From contig NZ_AP019783.1 in assembly GCF_019670005.1 (NCBI RefSeq), positions 3,932,150 through 3,996,149 of the forward strand: a DNA stretch of 64,000 nt, given 5' to 3'. Of this stretch, positions 18,048-27,389 are shown piece after piece. Source of the DNA: Methylomagnum ishizawai (GTDB lineage Bacteria > Pseudomonadota > Gammaproteobacteria > Methylococcales > Methylococcaceae). Every line of letters begins with the position of its first letter. Within the stretch, counting starts at the first letter, position 1. The notes beneath the pieces are model-generated. The model saw only the letters and a list, made by a program, of their open reading frames with translations. It was not told where the DNA came from and did not search any database. The translations under genes were made by a program, and so were the position numbers.

Positions 18048-19118
18048 ATGAATCCGGCCATCCAACTCAGCCCCAGCGAAGCCTTCGATTTCCTGCTCCA
18101 TGTCGCCGTGGTCCGGCCCGTGTTCATGTGGGGCGCGCCCGGCATCGGCAAAAGCGCCCTGGTCCAGCGCTTCGCGGATACCGTGGGACTCGAATGCGTG
18201 TCCTTGCTCGGCAGCCAGTTGGCCCCGGAAGACTTGCTCGGCGTCCCCAAGATCGACGGCGAATGCTCGCGCTTCTTCCCGCCCGCCAATATCGTCCGCG
18301 CCCAAGCCTTCGTGCTGTTCCTCGACGAACTCAACGCCTCCAGCCACGAAATCCAAAAAGCCTTCTACTCGCTGATCCTGGACCGGCGGGTCGGCGAATA
18401 CCATTTGCCGGCCGGCACCATCGTTATCGGCGCGGGCAACCGGGCCAAGGATGCCGCCATCGTCAAGCCCATGCCCTCGGCGCTCATCAACCGGCTGGCG
18501 CATATCCATCTCCGCGCCGACCATCGGCAATGGCTGGATTGGGCCATGGCCGAAGGCGGCATCCACGCCTGGGTGTTGGATTATCTCCGCTTGCGGCCTG
18601 ACCACCTGTGGAGCGAACCGCCCAAGCATGAGGAACCGTTCTCGACCCCGCGCAGCTGGCATATGTTGTCCGACGCCCTGCATTCCTTCGGCGATGGGAT
18701 CGCCGATACCTTGCTGGAAGCCCTGGCTTTCGGCCTGCTCAGCCCGGCTCATGCCGGGCAGTTCAAAGGCTTCGTCAAGCAAACCCGCCAAAAGCACACT
18801 TTGCACGCCATCCTCAAAGGCGAGGCGCAATGGCCCGCCGCGCCCTGCGACCGCGATGTGCTGTATTTCCTGGCGCAATCGTTCCGGGGCTTATTGCGTA
18901 AGGAACTGCCGGAAGACGAAGCCTCGGTGCGCGGCGAGCATAAGCAATTGGCGGTAAAGGCCAAGGACCGTTTGCGCGAACTGGCCCGCATCAGCGTGGA
19001 GATCGCCCAGTCGGTGCTGGCCGAGGACGACGAGGGCCAGCGCCTGCCGGCTTGGTTCCTGGTGGAAGTGGCGCGTGACCTGCCGCGCCTCGCCGCCCGC
19101 GACAAAGGCCAGCCATGA
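18048..19118 (+). CDS. MoxR-like AAA+ ATPase
   Basis: The 356-residue product has Walker A G-A-P-G-I-G-K-S (residues 29-36), Walker B F-L-F-L-D-E-L-N-A (about 88-96; read L-F-L-D-E-L) and sensor/arginine-finger region G-A-G-N-R ... A-L-I-N-R. MoxR ATPases act as chaperones that remodel or activate partner proteins, often with a VWA-domain protein encoded next door. That is the case here: the following gene overlaps by 4 nt (ATGA) and encodes a metallopeptidase-VWA protein. The ATG at 18048 was chosen because the family starts near there and it clears the ferredoxin stop. The exact client is unknown. Confidence 0.85.
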   Translation: MNPAIQLSPSEAFDFLLHVAVVRPVFMWGAPGIGKSALVQRFADTVGLECVSLLGSQLAPEDLLGVPKIDGECSRFFPPANIVRAQAFVLFLDELNASSHEIQKAFYSLILDRRVGEYHLPAGTIVIGAGNRAKDAAIVKPMPSALINRLAHIHLRADHRQWLDWAMAEGGIHAWVLDYLRLRPDHLWSEPPKHEEPFSTPRSWHMLSDALHSFGDGIADTLLEALAFGLLSPAHAGQFKGFVKQTRQKHTLHAILKGEAQWPAAPCDRDVLYFLAQSFRGLLRKELPEDEASVRGEHKQLAVKAKDRLRELARISVEIAQSVLAEDDEGQRLPAWFLVEVARDLPRLAARDKGQP

Positions 19119-20926
19119 GCCGCCAGAAATCCAAATCCGACCCGGCGCGGGAGGCCCGCGAAGCGGGCATCGCCCTGGTCCGGGCCAACCCGGTGCTGGC
19201 CCCCTTGGCCGAGCGGGCCACGATCCGGGCCGATATCGAGCAAGCTTATGTGGCGGAATCTGGCTGGGTGGCGGTGACGCCCAGGGGATATCTGTTCCTG
19301 CATCCCAAGCGCCGCGCCACGCCGGAGGAATGGGCGCGGCTCGTCGCCTTGATGCTGGCCTGCCTGGGCTTCGGCTGGGTGCGGGGCCGCCCGCCGCAAG
19401 CGGCTTGGGAATTGGCGGCCTTGCTGGTGGCGGACCGCTTTTGCGGCGATTTGAAGATCGGCCACTTGCCGGAAGCGCTGGCCTATCCGCCGCCGCACAT
19501 CCCGGCGGGGGGTGAGGAGGTCTTGTTCCGGGCTTTGTGCGTGGAAAAGGTCGATCCCCGCTTGACGGCATTCCGCGAAGCTTGCTGCGGCGGGGGTCGG
19601 CAAGTGTTCTGCGCCCTGGATGAAAAAATCCCGTCTTGGGTCACGCTCCCGAAGTGGAAGGATTTGCTGGCCGAAGGCATCGCCCAAGGCGTGGGCCGCG
19701 CCCTGGAAATCGCCGCCGACCCTGGCGGCAACGCCCCGGAACGCCCACGCGCCAACAGCCCGGCGCAGCGGGCCAAGCGCCGCTTGATCGACCATCATCC
19801 CTTGCTGGGCGCGTTGGCGGCGGGCTTCGACCTCGAAGAAAGCCTGGAATCCTGCCGCCGCTACGATATCCAGGTGGCGGCCATCGATGTCGGTGCCCGC
19901 CGCATCTGGATCAATCCGGCGGCGGGTTTGGGACCGGAGGAAACCTTGTTCGTGTTCGCCCACGAACTCCTACACGCCGGGCTGAACCACGCCTCCCGCC
20001 GCCGGGGCCGCGATCCCTTCCTGTGGAACGCCGCCTGCGATTTCGTCATCAACGGCTGGCTCAAAGCCATGGGGGTGGGCACACCACCCAGCATCGGGAT
20101 GCTGTTCGACCCGGAGTTCGCCGAGTCCTCGGCGGAGGAAGTCTACGACCGGCTGGCGCGGGATATCCGCCGCGCCCGCAAGCTCGCCACCCTGCGCGGC
20201 CTTGGGCAATGCGATTTCTTCGGCGAGGAACGCGGCCCCGGTTTCACCGACGCCGAAAGCTATTGCCGCCGGGCCTTGGCGCAAGGCTGGGAGCGCTGCC
20301 AAGCCAGCGGGCGGGGCTTGATACCCGCCGGTCTGGCCGAGGCCATCCGCGCCCTGTCGCAACCGCCGATCCCTTGGGATGTGAAGCTGGCCGAATGGTT
20401 CGACCGCCAATTCCCGCCGCCCGAATACCGCCGCAGCTATGCCCGCCCCTCGCGCCGCCAGAACTCCACGCCGGATATCCCACGGCCTTCCACCTGCCAG
20501 CCCCCGGAAGAGCAGCGCAAAAGCCGGGTATTCGGCGTGGTACTGGACACCTCCGGTTCCATGCAACCGCAATTATTGGGCAAGGCATTGGGAGCCATCG
20601 CCAGCTACGCCATCGCCCGCGAGGTCTATGCCGTGCGGCTGGTGTGTTGCGACGCAGTGGCTTACGACGGCGGCTGGGTGGAACCCGAGCGGCTGCTGGA
20701 CCGCTATACGGTGCAAGGACGGGGTGGTACGGTCCTGCAACCGGGCGTGGATTGCCTGCGCGGTTTGGCCCGGCGCGGGGATTTCCCCCGGCGCGGCCCG
20801 GTGTTGGTGATTACCGATGGTTATTGCGAGGACAGCCTGGAGATCCCGTTCGAACATGCTTTCCTATTGCCGGAGGGCGGGCGCTTGCCGTTTCCGGCGC
20901 GGGGCGAGGTGTTCGGGGTGGAATGA
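19115..20926 (+). CDS. Putative metallopeptidase with C-terminal VWA-like domain (DUF2201 type)
   Basis: This 603-residue cytoplasmic protein (no signal peptide) has a central zinc-peptidase motif H-E-L-L-H-A-G-L-N-H near residue 283. Its C-terminal von Willebrand A-like domain has the MIDAS motif D-T-S-G-S-M near residue 476, a later T at G-G-T-V-L-Q-P-G and D at I-T-D-G. The N-terminal 250 residues form an all-alpha-like region without a recognised fold. This matches DUF2201_N plus DUF2201. The upstream MoxR ATPase overlaps by 4 nt, so the two form one functional module. Substrate and trigger are undescribed. An inverted-repeat terminator follows. Confidence 0.82.
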   Translation: MSRQKSKSDPAREAREAGIALVRANPVLAPLAERATIRADIEQAYVAESGWVAVTPRGYLFLHPKRRATPEEWARLVALMLACLGFGWVRGRPPQAAWELAALLVADRFCGDLKIGHLPEALAYPPPHIPAGGEEVLFRALCVEKVDPRLTAFREACCGGGRQVFCALDEKIPSWVTLPKWKDLLAEGIAQGVGRALEIAADPGGNAPERPRANSPAQRAKRRLIDHHPLLGALAAGFDLEESLESCRRYDIQVAAIDVGARRIWINPAAGLGPEETLFVFAHELLHAGLNHASRRRGRDPFLWNAACDFVINGWLKAMGVGTPPSIGMLFDPEFAESSAEEVYDRLARDIRRARKLATLRGLGQCDFFGEERGPGFTDAESYCRRALAQGWERCQASGRGLIPAGLAEAIRALSQPPIPWDVKLAEWFDRQFPPPEYRRSYARPSRRQNSTPDIPRPSTCQPPEEQRKSRVFGVVLDTSGSMQPQLLGKALGAIASYAIAREVYAVRLVCCDAVAYDGGWVEPERLLDRYTVQGRGGTVLQPGVDCLRGLARRGDFPRRGPVLVITDGYCEDSLEIPFEHAFLLPEGGRLPFPARGEVFGVE

Positions 20927-20964
20927 AAGGCTTGGAGCCAGCCAAAGCACCGGGCGGGGTTTTG

Positions 20965-21020
20965 GGCGATTTCCAGAAAAAAGCCCGGCGCGGCGCGCAC
21001 CCCTTCGGAAATCGCCTTTA
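20965..21020 (+). terminator. Terminator of the M16-to-VWA cluster
   Basis: A perfect 10-bp inverted repeat (20965-20974 with 21007-21016) encloses a GC-rich loop and is followed by TTTA. It lies 38 nt after the VWA gene stop and just before the convergent Rieske gene stop. Confidence 0.55.
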
Positions 21021-21027
21021 TTAATCG

Positions 21028-21396
21028 CTAATCCTCCAACTCCACCCCGGTCACGCAGACATCGCCATCGTCGATCACCAACTGGACCGGGGTCAGGTAT
21101 TTCCCCTGGCAGGGACCGATGAAGCATTTGCCGGTATCCAGATCGAACTGGGCGTGATGCCTGCCGCAATTCAGGAAATTCCCCTCCTCGTCCATGAATT
21201 GCCCCGGCGTGGTATCCAAGCGCTGGCCGGTATGCGGGCAGGCGTTCTCGAAGCCGAAAAAGTTGTTGCCCTTGCGGGTGATCAAGATCGGCCAGGGTTT
21301 CACCTCGCCGTTTTCGTAGCGGCGCGACAGCCAGTAGCCGTGGCCTTGTTCCTCCTCGATTTCTATGGTGCGGCAGATCGCGAATAGCTCGTTCAT
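21028..21396 (-). CDS. Rieske [2Fe-2S] ferredoxin-like protein
   Basis: This is a 122-residue soluble protein. The Rieske cluster ligands are C53-x-H55 in A-C-P-H-T-G-Q and C77-x2-H80 in C-G-R-H-H-A-Q-F-D. Such small Rieske proteins deliver electrons to oxygenases or act as stand-alone redox proteins. The ATG at 21396 begins M-N-E-L-F-A-I-C-R-T; upstream in-frame sequence is Pro/Arg-rich and not protein-like. No oxygenase gene is adjacent, though CYP51 and other redox enzymes occur elsewhere in the window. The partner is unknown. Confidence 0.83.
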   Translation of the reverse strand: MNELFAICRTIEIEEEQGHGYWLSRRYENGEVKPWPILITRKGNNFFGFENACPHTGQRLDTTPGQFMDEEGNFLNCGRHHAQFDLDTGKCFIGPCQGKYLTPVQLVIDDGDVCVTGVELED

Positions 21397-21515
21397 GGGG
21401 TGTCCTCGATGATGGGATGGTGGACTGGCTGTCGAGCAAGTTCGGTGCCGTGGACCCCGGCGCGGCGCAGGCCGTCGAATCGGGGACTTGGCCGCAGCGG
21501 CGGGCGTGGCAGGCT

Positions 21516-21531
21516 TGTCGGCAAGCCGACA
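21516..21531. promoter_or_regulatory. Inverted repeat upstream of the Rieske gene
   Basis: TGTCGGC and GCCGACA are separated by AA, giving a 7-2-7 perfect dyad about 120 nt upstream of the Rieske ATG. It could be an operator or a small hairpin. No regulator is assigned. Confidence 0.3.
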
Positions 21532-21582
21532 GGCGATGTCGTGAATTCTCCGTGTGTCGGGTGGAACCGGGCGCGGCGGGCC

Positions 21583-21612
21583 GGGGTGGATCGCGCCGGG
21601 GCCATCCACCCC
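21583..21612 (-). terminator. Hairpin downstream of the CAP-domain gene
   Basis: A 9-bp perfect stem (21583-21591 with 21604-21612) begins 10 nt beyond the stop codon at 21622 of the minus-strand CAP gene. There is no T-run, so termination may be Rho-assisted. Confidence 0.45.
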
Positions 21613-21621
21613 ACAACCGGG

Positions 21622-23352
21622 TCAGGGCGCGACCTGGATCAAGAAGCCCGGTCCCCATTCCAAGGGATAGGCACCGAAAGCGGTCGCCTGGAGCTGCAAT
21701 AGGTATTGGCCGCTGGCCGTCGGGGTATAGACCAGGCTGGAAATCTTCCCCAGGTCGGTCGTGGTCTGCCCGGTGAGTTCGGCGGTGTTACCCAGGCGGA
21801 TATTGTCCAACTGCCAGCCGATGCCCACGCCGGTCTGTGGGTAATAGGAACCGCCCTTGAAGGCATAGGCGAACCGTAGCCGCACCGTCCGCCCGGCATA
21901 GGCTTGCAAGGACACTTGGCGGGCCACATAGCCGGATTCGCCCGCGCCGCCGGTGCCGGCTTGCTCGTACTCGGTCTGCCAGCTTTTACCCCCGTCCGGC
22001 GATACCTGCACCTGCGCCGCCTGCGCGCCGGTCGCCCAGCCCAGGCGGCTATCGAAGCGCAGGACCGCCTGGGCGTCCTTGACATAGAAATCATGGTCCC
22101 AGGTCAGGCTCTGGGTGCGAGGCGGGGTGGGATGGGCCAGATGGAAGGCGTATTGGCCGGTGGCGGGCGCGGCGACCACCACCGGATAGGCGGCGGTGTC
22201 GGCATCGACCACGAAACCGGCGGCGCTGTTGGATTCCGCGCCCGCCACCGTGGTGAAATCCTGGAGGACGCCGACCCGCAGCCGGTAGCCATCGGCCCTG
22301 GACACCGGGGTGAAGCCATAGGTTTCCGCCTGGTTGAACGCGGGCTGGGCGTTGCCGCTGAGGACCGGCGTCACGCTGGCGGCGGTCTTGACCTGGGGAT
22401 CGAACGCCTTGACATCGTAGACGAAGCTCTGCGCCACGCCCCCGATCAACACATTCGTCACCGCCACATGGAACACCTGGTCGGCGGCGGTCGGGACGAT
22501 GGCGGTGCCGAGCCGGAAGGACAGGGTATTTTCGCCATAGCCATTGCCGGGATGGGAGACCGTGACGGGAATGGCGGTCCCGCCCCGGCTCACCACCACC
22601 CCGGCCTGGCTGAAATCGGCCTTGGGATAGGAAATCGACCAATCGGGGTAGATCAAGCCGTAGGGCACATAGCCCTTGGGCGGCCAGGCCACGAAACCAT
22701 CGCGGGTGGCGGGCCGGGCGTCGCCGCCGTGGCCGTCGAACACCCAGAGCGCCGAGGCTTGTTTATAGGTGGGTTTGGACGCATCGGCCACGCTGCCCTG
22801 GCCCATGTTCTTGGTCTGCGGATAGAACACCCAGCGCCGGTGGCCGAGCGAGACCGTGCCGGCGTCGTTCATGTACATGTCTATCGACGCGGCCCCGGCA
22901 TTGCCCGCCGCCAGATTGGAACTCCCCGCCGCCGTGGCGCCGTCCGCCGTGTAGCAGGTCCACCCCGGGGGCGGGGAATGGCTGAGCGACTGGTTCGCCA
23001 GCATCATCAGGGCCGCCTGCTGGGCCTTGGCGTTGTAATCGGCCAGGAAGGTGACGGTGGCGGGCACCCCGGCCATGGCCCGGAAATAATTGACGCGGGT
23101 CAGTCCGGCTTTGAGGTAGTCGGTGGACACCCTGCCCGGCTTGCAGCCCGCCAGCTGGCCGGTCCAGCCCATGGCGACGCCTTCGGAGGCGGCGTACACG
23201 GCGTTGTAGAAATTGCGGGCGTCCTCGCGGTTTTTGGGGATGTTGACGGCGAAACCGCCGGTCCGGCCCGCCTCGGCCCCCCCGGCCTGGACGGCGAGGA
23301 TCAGGGCGATGGACAAGGACCGCAGGCGATGGGAGGGATAGAAGATCGGCAT
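21622..23352 (-). CDS. Secreted CAP/SCP-domain protein with beta-sandwich C-terminal modules
   Basis: The product is 576 residues from the ATG at 23352. The signal peptide is at about residues 1-27 (L-S-I-A-L-I-L-A-V-Q-A-G-G-A-E-A). Residues about 35-190 resemble the CAP (SCP/PR-1) fold: F-Y-N-A-V-Y-A, A-L-M-M-L-A-N-Q-S-L-S-H-S-P-P, then G-H-R-R-W-V-F-Y-P. The C-terminal half has W-D-H-D-F-Y-V ... V-S-P-D-G-G-K-S-W and I-G-W-Q-L-D-N-I-R-L, typical of jelly-roll modules found on secreted peptidases and adhesins. It is probably extracellular. Bacterial CAP proteins are mostly uncharacterised; no enzymatic role is claimed. Confidence 0.68.
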   Translation of the reverse strand: MPIFYPSHRLRSLSIALILAVQAGGAEAGRTGGFAVNIPKNREDARNFYNAVYAASEGVAMGWTGQLAGCKPGRVSTDYLKAGLTRVNYFRAMAGVPATVTFLADYNAKAQQAALMMLANQSLSHSPPPGWTCYTADGATAAGSSNLAAGNAGAASIDMYMNDAGTVSLGHRRWVFYPQTKNMGQGSVADASKPTYKQASALWVFDGHGGDARPATRDGFVAWPPKGYVPYGLIYPDWSISYPKADFSQAGVVVSRGGTAIPVTVSHPGNGYGENTLSFRLGTAIVPTAADQVFHVAVTNVLIGGVAQSFVYDVKAFDPQVKTAASVTPVLSGNAQPAFNQAETYGFTPVSRADGYRLRVGVLQDFTTVAGAESNSAAGFVVDADTAAYPVVVAAPATGQYAFHLAHPTPPRTQSLTWDHDFYVKDAQAVLRFDSRLGWATGAQAAQVQVSPDGGKSWQTEYEQAGTGGAGESGYVARQVSLQAYAGRTVRLRFAYAFKGGSYYPQTGVGIGWQLDNIRLGNTAELTGQTTTDLGKISSLVYTPTASGQYLLQLQATAFGAYPLEWGPGFLIQVAP

Positions 23353-24131
23353 GGGGATGTTCCTGGAATTGGACGTTATGGCGAAACCAGATGTAAAGGG
23401 TAGCAACCCCCCGCCATGCCAATCAGTGACCCATCGCCGATTTCCGCGGGTTCCCCGGCGGAATCCACAGCCCGCGCCAACCGCCGGACACCCGCCGCGC
23501 CCCGGCCCGTGGCCGTCGGCCCCCAGGTTAAGGATGAAACTAAGGATTTCCCCTAAAGAAATCCCCAGGCCACCGCGCCACAAAACCCATTATGGGTGAT
23601 ATGAACCGAACCTATCGCGTCACCTAGGCGCGAAACCCGCCCCAAGCTTTTTCCGCACTCCCATATCCCTAAAAACCAGCACCCCGAGCAAGCTTCGCGC
23701 CTAAATCTGCCCCTAAAATGGGTAATATTCACCATGGAATTTATGTCAAACTAATCTAGCTTTAGGAGGCGCTACGGTTTGCGTATCGCAAGCGTCACAG
23801 TAAAGGATTTACCGTCTCACACTTATTTCTTGAGGTTCTCTTTCACACCGGGCCGGCCCGCCCGCCATGGCCCTGGCACCGACCCACTCCGCCAACCGTT
23901 CGGCGGCGAGGCCGACGATGGGTTCCGATACCGGATTCGCGGCGAGCGGATCACGCCAGACCCTGGGTCCGCCGCGCCATCGCCGACCACCACACCCGGC
24001 CTTTATGCCCGAAACCCATGGCGGCAAGCCTGTCCGGCGGGCAGGGCCGATCCGACCACCCACTTTAGGAACAAGGCTTCATCCACCGATCCATAGCCGC
24101 CGGGGCGGCATTTTATCCACAGGAGGTTGTT
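23353..24131. other. Long intergenic region upstream of the chemoreceptor gene
   Basis: These 779 nt separate the divergent CAP gene and the chemoreceptor gene. Short frames here have no ribosome sites or protein-like composition. The stretch about 23560-23830 is less GC-rich than its surroundings. It contains an A-C-C-C-A-T-T-A-T-G-G-G-T palindrome (23588-23600) and a related A-T-G-G-G-T-A-A-T-A-T-T-C-A-C-C block near 23720, so promoters or operators for both genes probably lie here. No promoter could be assigned with confidence. AGGAGG at 24121-24126 is the ribosome site of the chemoreceptor. Confidence 0.4.
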
Positions 24132-27100
24132 ATGACTTTTTGGTTGTTGAACGGTCTCTGGAACGGCGAAGGCGAGCGCCTCCGACTCGCCATGCACCAC
24201 ACCCACACCGCGATGGTGGTTCTGGACGCGGAATTCGCCGTGGTCGGCGTCAATGCCGCCGCCAAGGCGCTGCTCGGGCGCTACGCCGAGGATATCCGCG
24301 CACTGAACCCGGACTTCCGCCCCGACGCCCTGCCGGGCAGCCGGATCGACCGTTGGCCCGGCATCGACCCCGCCCTGCCCAAGCGCCTGCGGGAGAGCGA
24401 ATCCGGTCTCAGCGGCTTCGTCGGCGTAGGCCAACACCGCTTCCACATCGCCGCCATCCCGCTCGCCACCCGCCCCGGCAAGATCACGGGCTACGCCATC
24501 GAATTCTGGTACGCGACCGACCATCTCGAAACCGAGCGCATCGGCGAAATCATGCGGCAAATCCTGGCCGGCACCGAATACGCCATCATGACCTGCGACG
24601 AGAACTTCAACATCACCTACGCCAACCCGGCGGTGCTGCGGATTTTCGAGGACAACCTCGAAGCCTTCGAGAAGCTGTTCCCCGGCGTCGATCCGCGCCG
24701 CTTGGTCGGACTCTCCATCGACACCTTCCACCAACACCCGCGGCATCAGCGCCAATTGCTGTCCGATCCGCGCAACCGCTCGCTCTCGACCACCATGAAG
24801 CTGGCCGACCATACCTTCCGGTTGACCACCTTTCCCTTGGTCCGCAAGGATGGCCGTCCCAACGGATTCGCGGTGCAATGGGACAACATCACCGACCAGG
24901 TCCGGGGCCAGGCCGAAATCGAACGCCTGGTGGAACAAGCCGTGGCCGGGAACCTGGCCCAAAGGGTGGATATCGAGCGGGTCGGCGGCGGCTTCAAACA
25001 ATTCGGCGAGAGCATCAACCGGGTGCTGGACGCCGTGGTCGGGCCGCTGCATGTGGCCGCCCACTATATCCAACGCATCGCCCTGGGCGATATCCCGCCC
25101 GCCATCGCCGACCCCTACCAGGGCGATTTCGACACCATCAAGCACAACCTCAATACCTTGATCGGCACGCTCAACGATTTCGAGGCGGCGCAGCGTAAGA
25201 TTTGGGACGAACACCAGGCGGGAGCCATCGACTACATCATCCCCGCCGAGCGGTTCAACGGCGTGTACGCCCGCATCGCCGGAAGCATCAACCAACTGGT
25301 GGCCTCGCACATCGCGGTGAAGATGCGGGTGGTGGAGGTCGTCAAGCAATACGCCGAGGGCGATTTCTCCCAGGACATGGACCGCCTGCCCGGCAAGAAG
25401 GGCCAGATCACCGCCGCCATCGACGGGGTGAAGGCCAACCTGCAAGCCATGCAGGCCGAGATCATGCGGCTGGTGGAAGCGGCCTTGCAGGGCAAGCTCG
25501 CCGCCCGCGCCGACGCCGCCAAGTTCAAGCACAGCTTCAAGGACATGGTGGAAGGCATCAACCAGACCCTGGACGCCGTCATCGGTCCCCTGAACGTTGC
25601 AGCAAATTATGTGGACCGCATCGCCCAGGGCGATATCCCGCCCAAGATCGCCGACAACTACCAGGGCGATTTCAACGTCCTCAAGAACAACCTCAACACC
25701 CTGATCGGCACGCTCAACGATTTCGAGGCGGCGCAGCGGAAAATCTGGGACGAACACGCCGCCGGGGCCATCGACTACGCCATCCCCACCGAGCGGTTCA
25801 ACGGCGTGTACGCCCGCATCGCCGGAAGCATCAACCAACTGGTGGCCTCGCACATCGCGGTGAAGATGCGGGTGGTGGAGGTCGTCAAGCAATACGCCGA
25901 GGGCGACTTCTCCCAGGACATGGACCGCCTGCCCGGCAAGAAGGGCCAGATCACCGCCGCCATCGACGGGGTGAAGGCCAACCTGCAAGCCATGCAGGCC
26001 GAGATCATGCGGCTGGTGGAAGCGGCCTTGCAGGGCAAACTCGCCGCCCGCGCCGACGCCGCCAAGTTCAAGCACAGCTTCAAGGACATGGTGGAAGGCA
26101 TCAACCAGACCCTCGACGCCGTCATCGGTCCCCTGAACGTTGCAGCAAATTATGTGGACCGCATCGCCCAGGGCGATATCCCGCCTAAGATCGCCGACAA
26201 CTACCAGGGCGATTTCAACGTCCTCAAGCACAACCTCAACCTCGCCATCGACAACGTCAACGCCTTGATCGCCGACGCCGACATGCTGTCCCAAGCGGCG
26301 CTGGAAGGCCGCTTGGAAACCCGCGCCGACGCCGCCAAACACCAGGGCGGCTACCGCCGCATCGTCGAGGGCGTGAACCAAACCCTGGATTCGGTCATCG
26401 GGCCGGTGAACGAGGTCATGCGGTTGTTGACCTTGATCGAGCGCGGCGACCTGACCGAAAAGATCGACGCGACCTACCAAGGCAAGCTGCGCCAACTGCG
26501 GGACTCGGTCAACAACACCGTGGACAAGCTGTCGGGGGTCATCGCCGAAGTGCGCCAAGCCTCCGACGCGCTGGCCAGCGCCACCGAACAAGTCAACGCC
26601 ACCGCCCAGGCCTTCAGCCAAGCCACCACCGAGCAATCCGCCAGCGTCGAGGAAACCGGCGCTTCGGTCGAGCAGATGGCGGTGTCGATCCGCCAGAACG
26701 CCGACAACGCCCATGCCACCGAGAACATCGCCAACGAATCGGCCAAGGAAGCCGGCGAAGGCGGCGACGCGGTGCTGCTGACCGTGCAGGCCATGAAGCT
26801 GATCGCCTCCAAGATCGGCATCGTCGACGACATCGCCTACCAAACCAACCTGCTGGCCCTGAACGCCGCCATCGAAGCCGCCCGCGCCGGGGAACACGGC
26901 AAGGGCTTCGCGGTGGTGGCGGCGGAAGTCAGGAAGCTGGCCGAGCGCAGCCAAGTCGCCGCCCTGGAAATCAGCCAGCTCGCCGCCGACAGCGTGGAGC
27001 GGGCCGAACTGGCCGGACGCCTGCTGACACGGATGGTGCCCGCCATCGGCAAGACCTCCGAGCTGGTGCAGGAAATCGCGGCGGCTTCCCGCGAACAATC

Positions 27101-27374
27101 CAGCGGGGTGGAGCAAATCAATCTGGCGATGAACCAGCTACGCAAAGTGACCCAGCAAAACGCCTCTTCCGGCGAGGAATTGGCCGCCACCGCCGAGGAC
27201 ATGAGCAACCAAGCCGAGCAACTGGGCCGGCTCATGAATTTCTTCCGGGTCGGGAACGATGCCGGAATGGCCATGGACCGCTTGGCACCCCGCGCCGGGC
27301 CGCGCCCAAAAACCAAGCCCCGCGGGCAGGCGGCGGAAACCCCGGTCAACGAACGCGAATATGTCCGGTTTTGA
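24132..27374 (+). CDS. Soluble methyl-accepting chemotaxis protein with PAS domains and poly-HAMP array
   Basis: This is a 1080-residue chemoreceptor with no transmembrane segment, hence a cytoplasmic sensor. Two PAS-like domains (about residues 18-130 and 145-265) are followed by a long series of HAMP-like repeats (about 270-790). The MCP signalling hairpin (about 800-1060) has the tip [21 protein letters not shown]. The HAMP part contains a 181-residue unit present twice (about 340-520 and 521-701), nearly identical in DNA. AGGAGG lies 5 nt before the ATG. cheR follows 15 nt downstream, so receptor and methyltransferase are co-expressed. Ligand unknown; PAS domains could bind a cofactor, but no heme or flavin motif is certain. 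Confidence 0.9.
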   Translation: MTFWLLNGLWNGEGERLRLAMHHTHTAMVVLDAEFAVVGVNAAAKALLGRYAEDIRALNPDFRPDALPGSRIDRWPGIDPALPKRLRESESGLSGFVGVGQHRFHIAAIPLATRPGKITGYAIEFWYATDHLETERIGEIMRQILAGTEYAIMTCDENFNITYANPAVLRIFEDNLEAFEKLFPGVDPRRLVGLSIDTFHQHPRHQRQLLSDPRNRSLSTTMKLADHTFRLTTFPLVRKDGRPNGFAVQWDNITDQVRGQAEIERLVEQAVAGNLAQRVDIERVGGGFKQFGESINRVLDAVVGPLHVAAHYIQRIALGDIPPAIADPYQGDFDTIKHNLNTLIGTLNDFEAAQRKIWDEHQAGAIDYIIPAERFNGVYARIAGSINQLVASHIAVKMRVVEVVKQYAEGDFSQDMDRLPGKKGQITAAIDGVKANLQAMQAEIMRLVEAALQGKLAARADAAKFKHSFKDMVEGINQTLDAVIGPLNVAANYVDRIAQGDIPPKIADNYQGDFNVLKNNLNTLIGTLNDFEAAQRKIWDEHAAGAIDYAIPTERFNGVYARIAGSINQLVASHIAVKMRVVEVVKQYAEGDFSQDMDRLPGKKGQITAAIDGVKANLQAMQAEIMRLVEAALQGKLAARADAAKFKHSFKDMVEGINQTLDAVIGPLNVAANYVDRIAQGDIPPKIADNYQGDFNVLKHNLNLAIDNVNALIADADMLSQAALEGRLETRADAAKHQGGYRRIVEGVNQTLDSVIGPVNEVMRLLTLIERGDLTEKIDATYQGKLRQLRDSVNNTVDKLSGVIAEVRQASDALASATEQVNATAQAFSQATTEQSASVEETGASVEQMAVSIRQNADNAHATENIANESAKEAGEGGDAVLLTVQAMKLIASKIGIVDDIAYQTNLLALNAAIEAARAGEHGKGFAVVAAEVRKLAERSQVAALEISQLAADSVERAELAGRLLTRMVPAIGKTSELVQEIAAASREQSSGVEQINLAMNQLRKVTQQNASSGEELAATAEDMSNQAEQLGRLMNFFRVGNDAGMAMDRLAPRAGPRPKTKPRGQAAETPVNEREYVRF
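25150..25692 (+). repeat. Tandem duplication unit 1 within the chemoreceptor gene
   Basis: This 543-nt unit (181 codons) is directly followed by a second copy. The last ~440 nt (from 25251) differ from copy 2 at only about five positions by my reading; the first ~100 nt are more diverged. The unit encodes about two HAMP-like segments. Confidence 0.9.
25693..26235 (+). repeat. Tandem duplication unit 2 within the chemoreceptor gene
   Basis: This is the second copy of the 543-nt unit; the nearly identical part is 25794-26235. The period is a whole number of codons, so gain or loss of a unit keeps the frame. Confidence 0.9.
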
Positions 27375-27389
27375 TGGGAGGATCGCACC

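Noticed and set aside
23779-24096. 105-codon frame upstream of the chemoreceptor
   Set aside because: Pro/Arg/Gly-rich, overlaps antisense frames of equal quality, no convincing ribosome site.
24003-27116. Minus-strand open frame of over 1000 codons opposite the chemoreceptor gene
   Set aside because: It is an antisense shadow of a high-GC gene: composition is His/Gly/Asp-repeat-rich, it mirrors the tandem duplication, and there is no ribosome site. The plus-strand gene has AGGAGG and clear domains.
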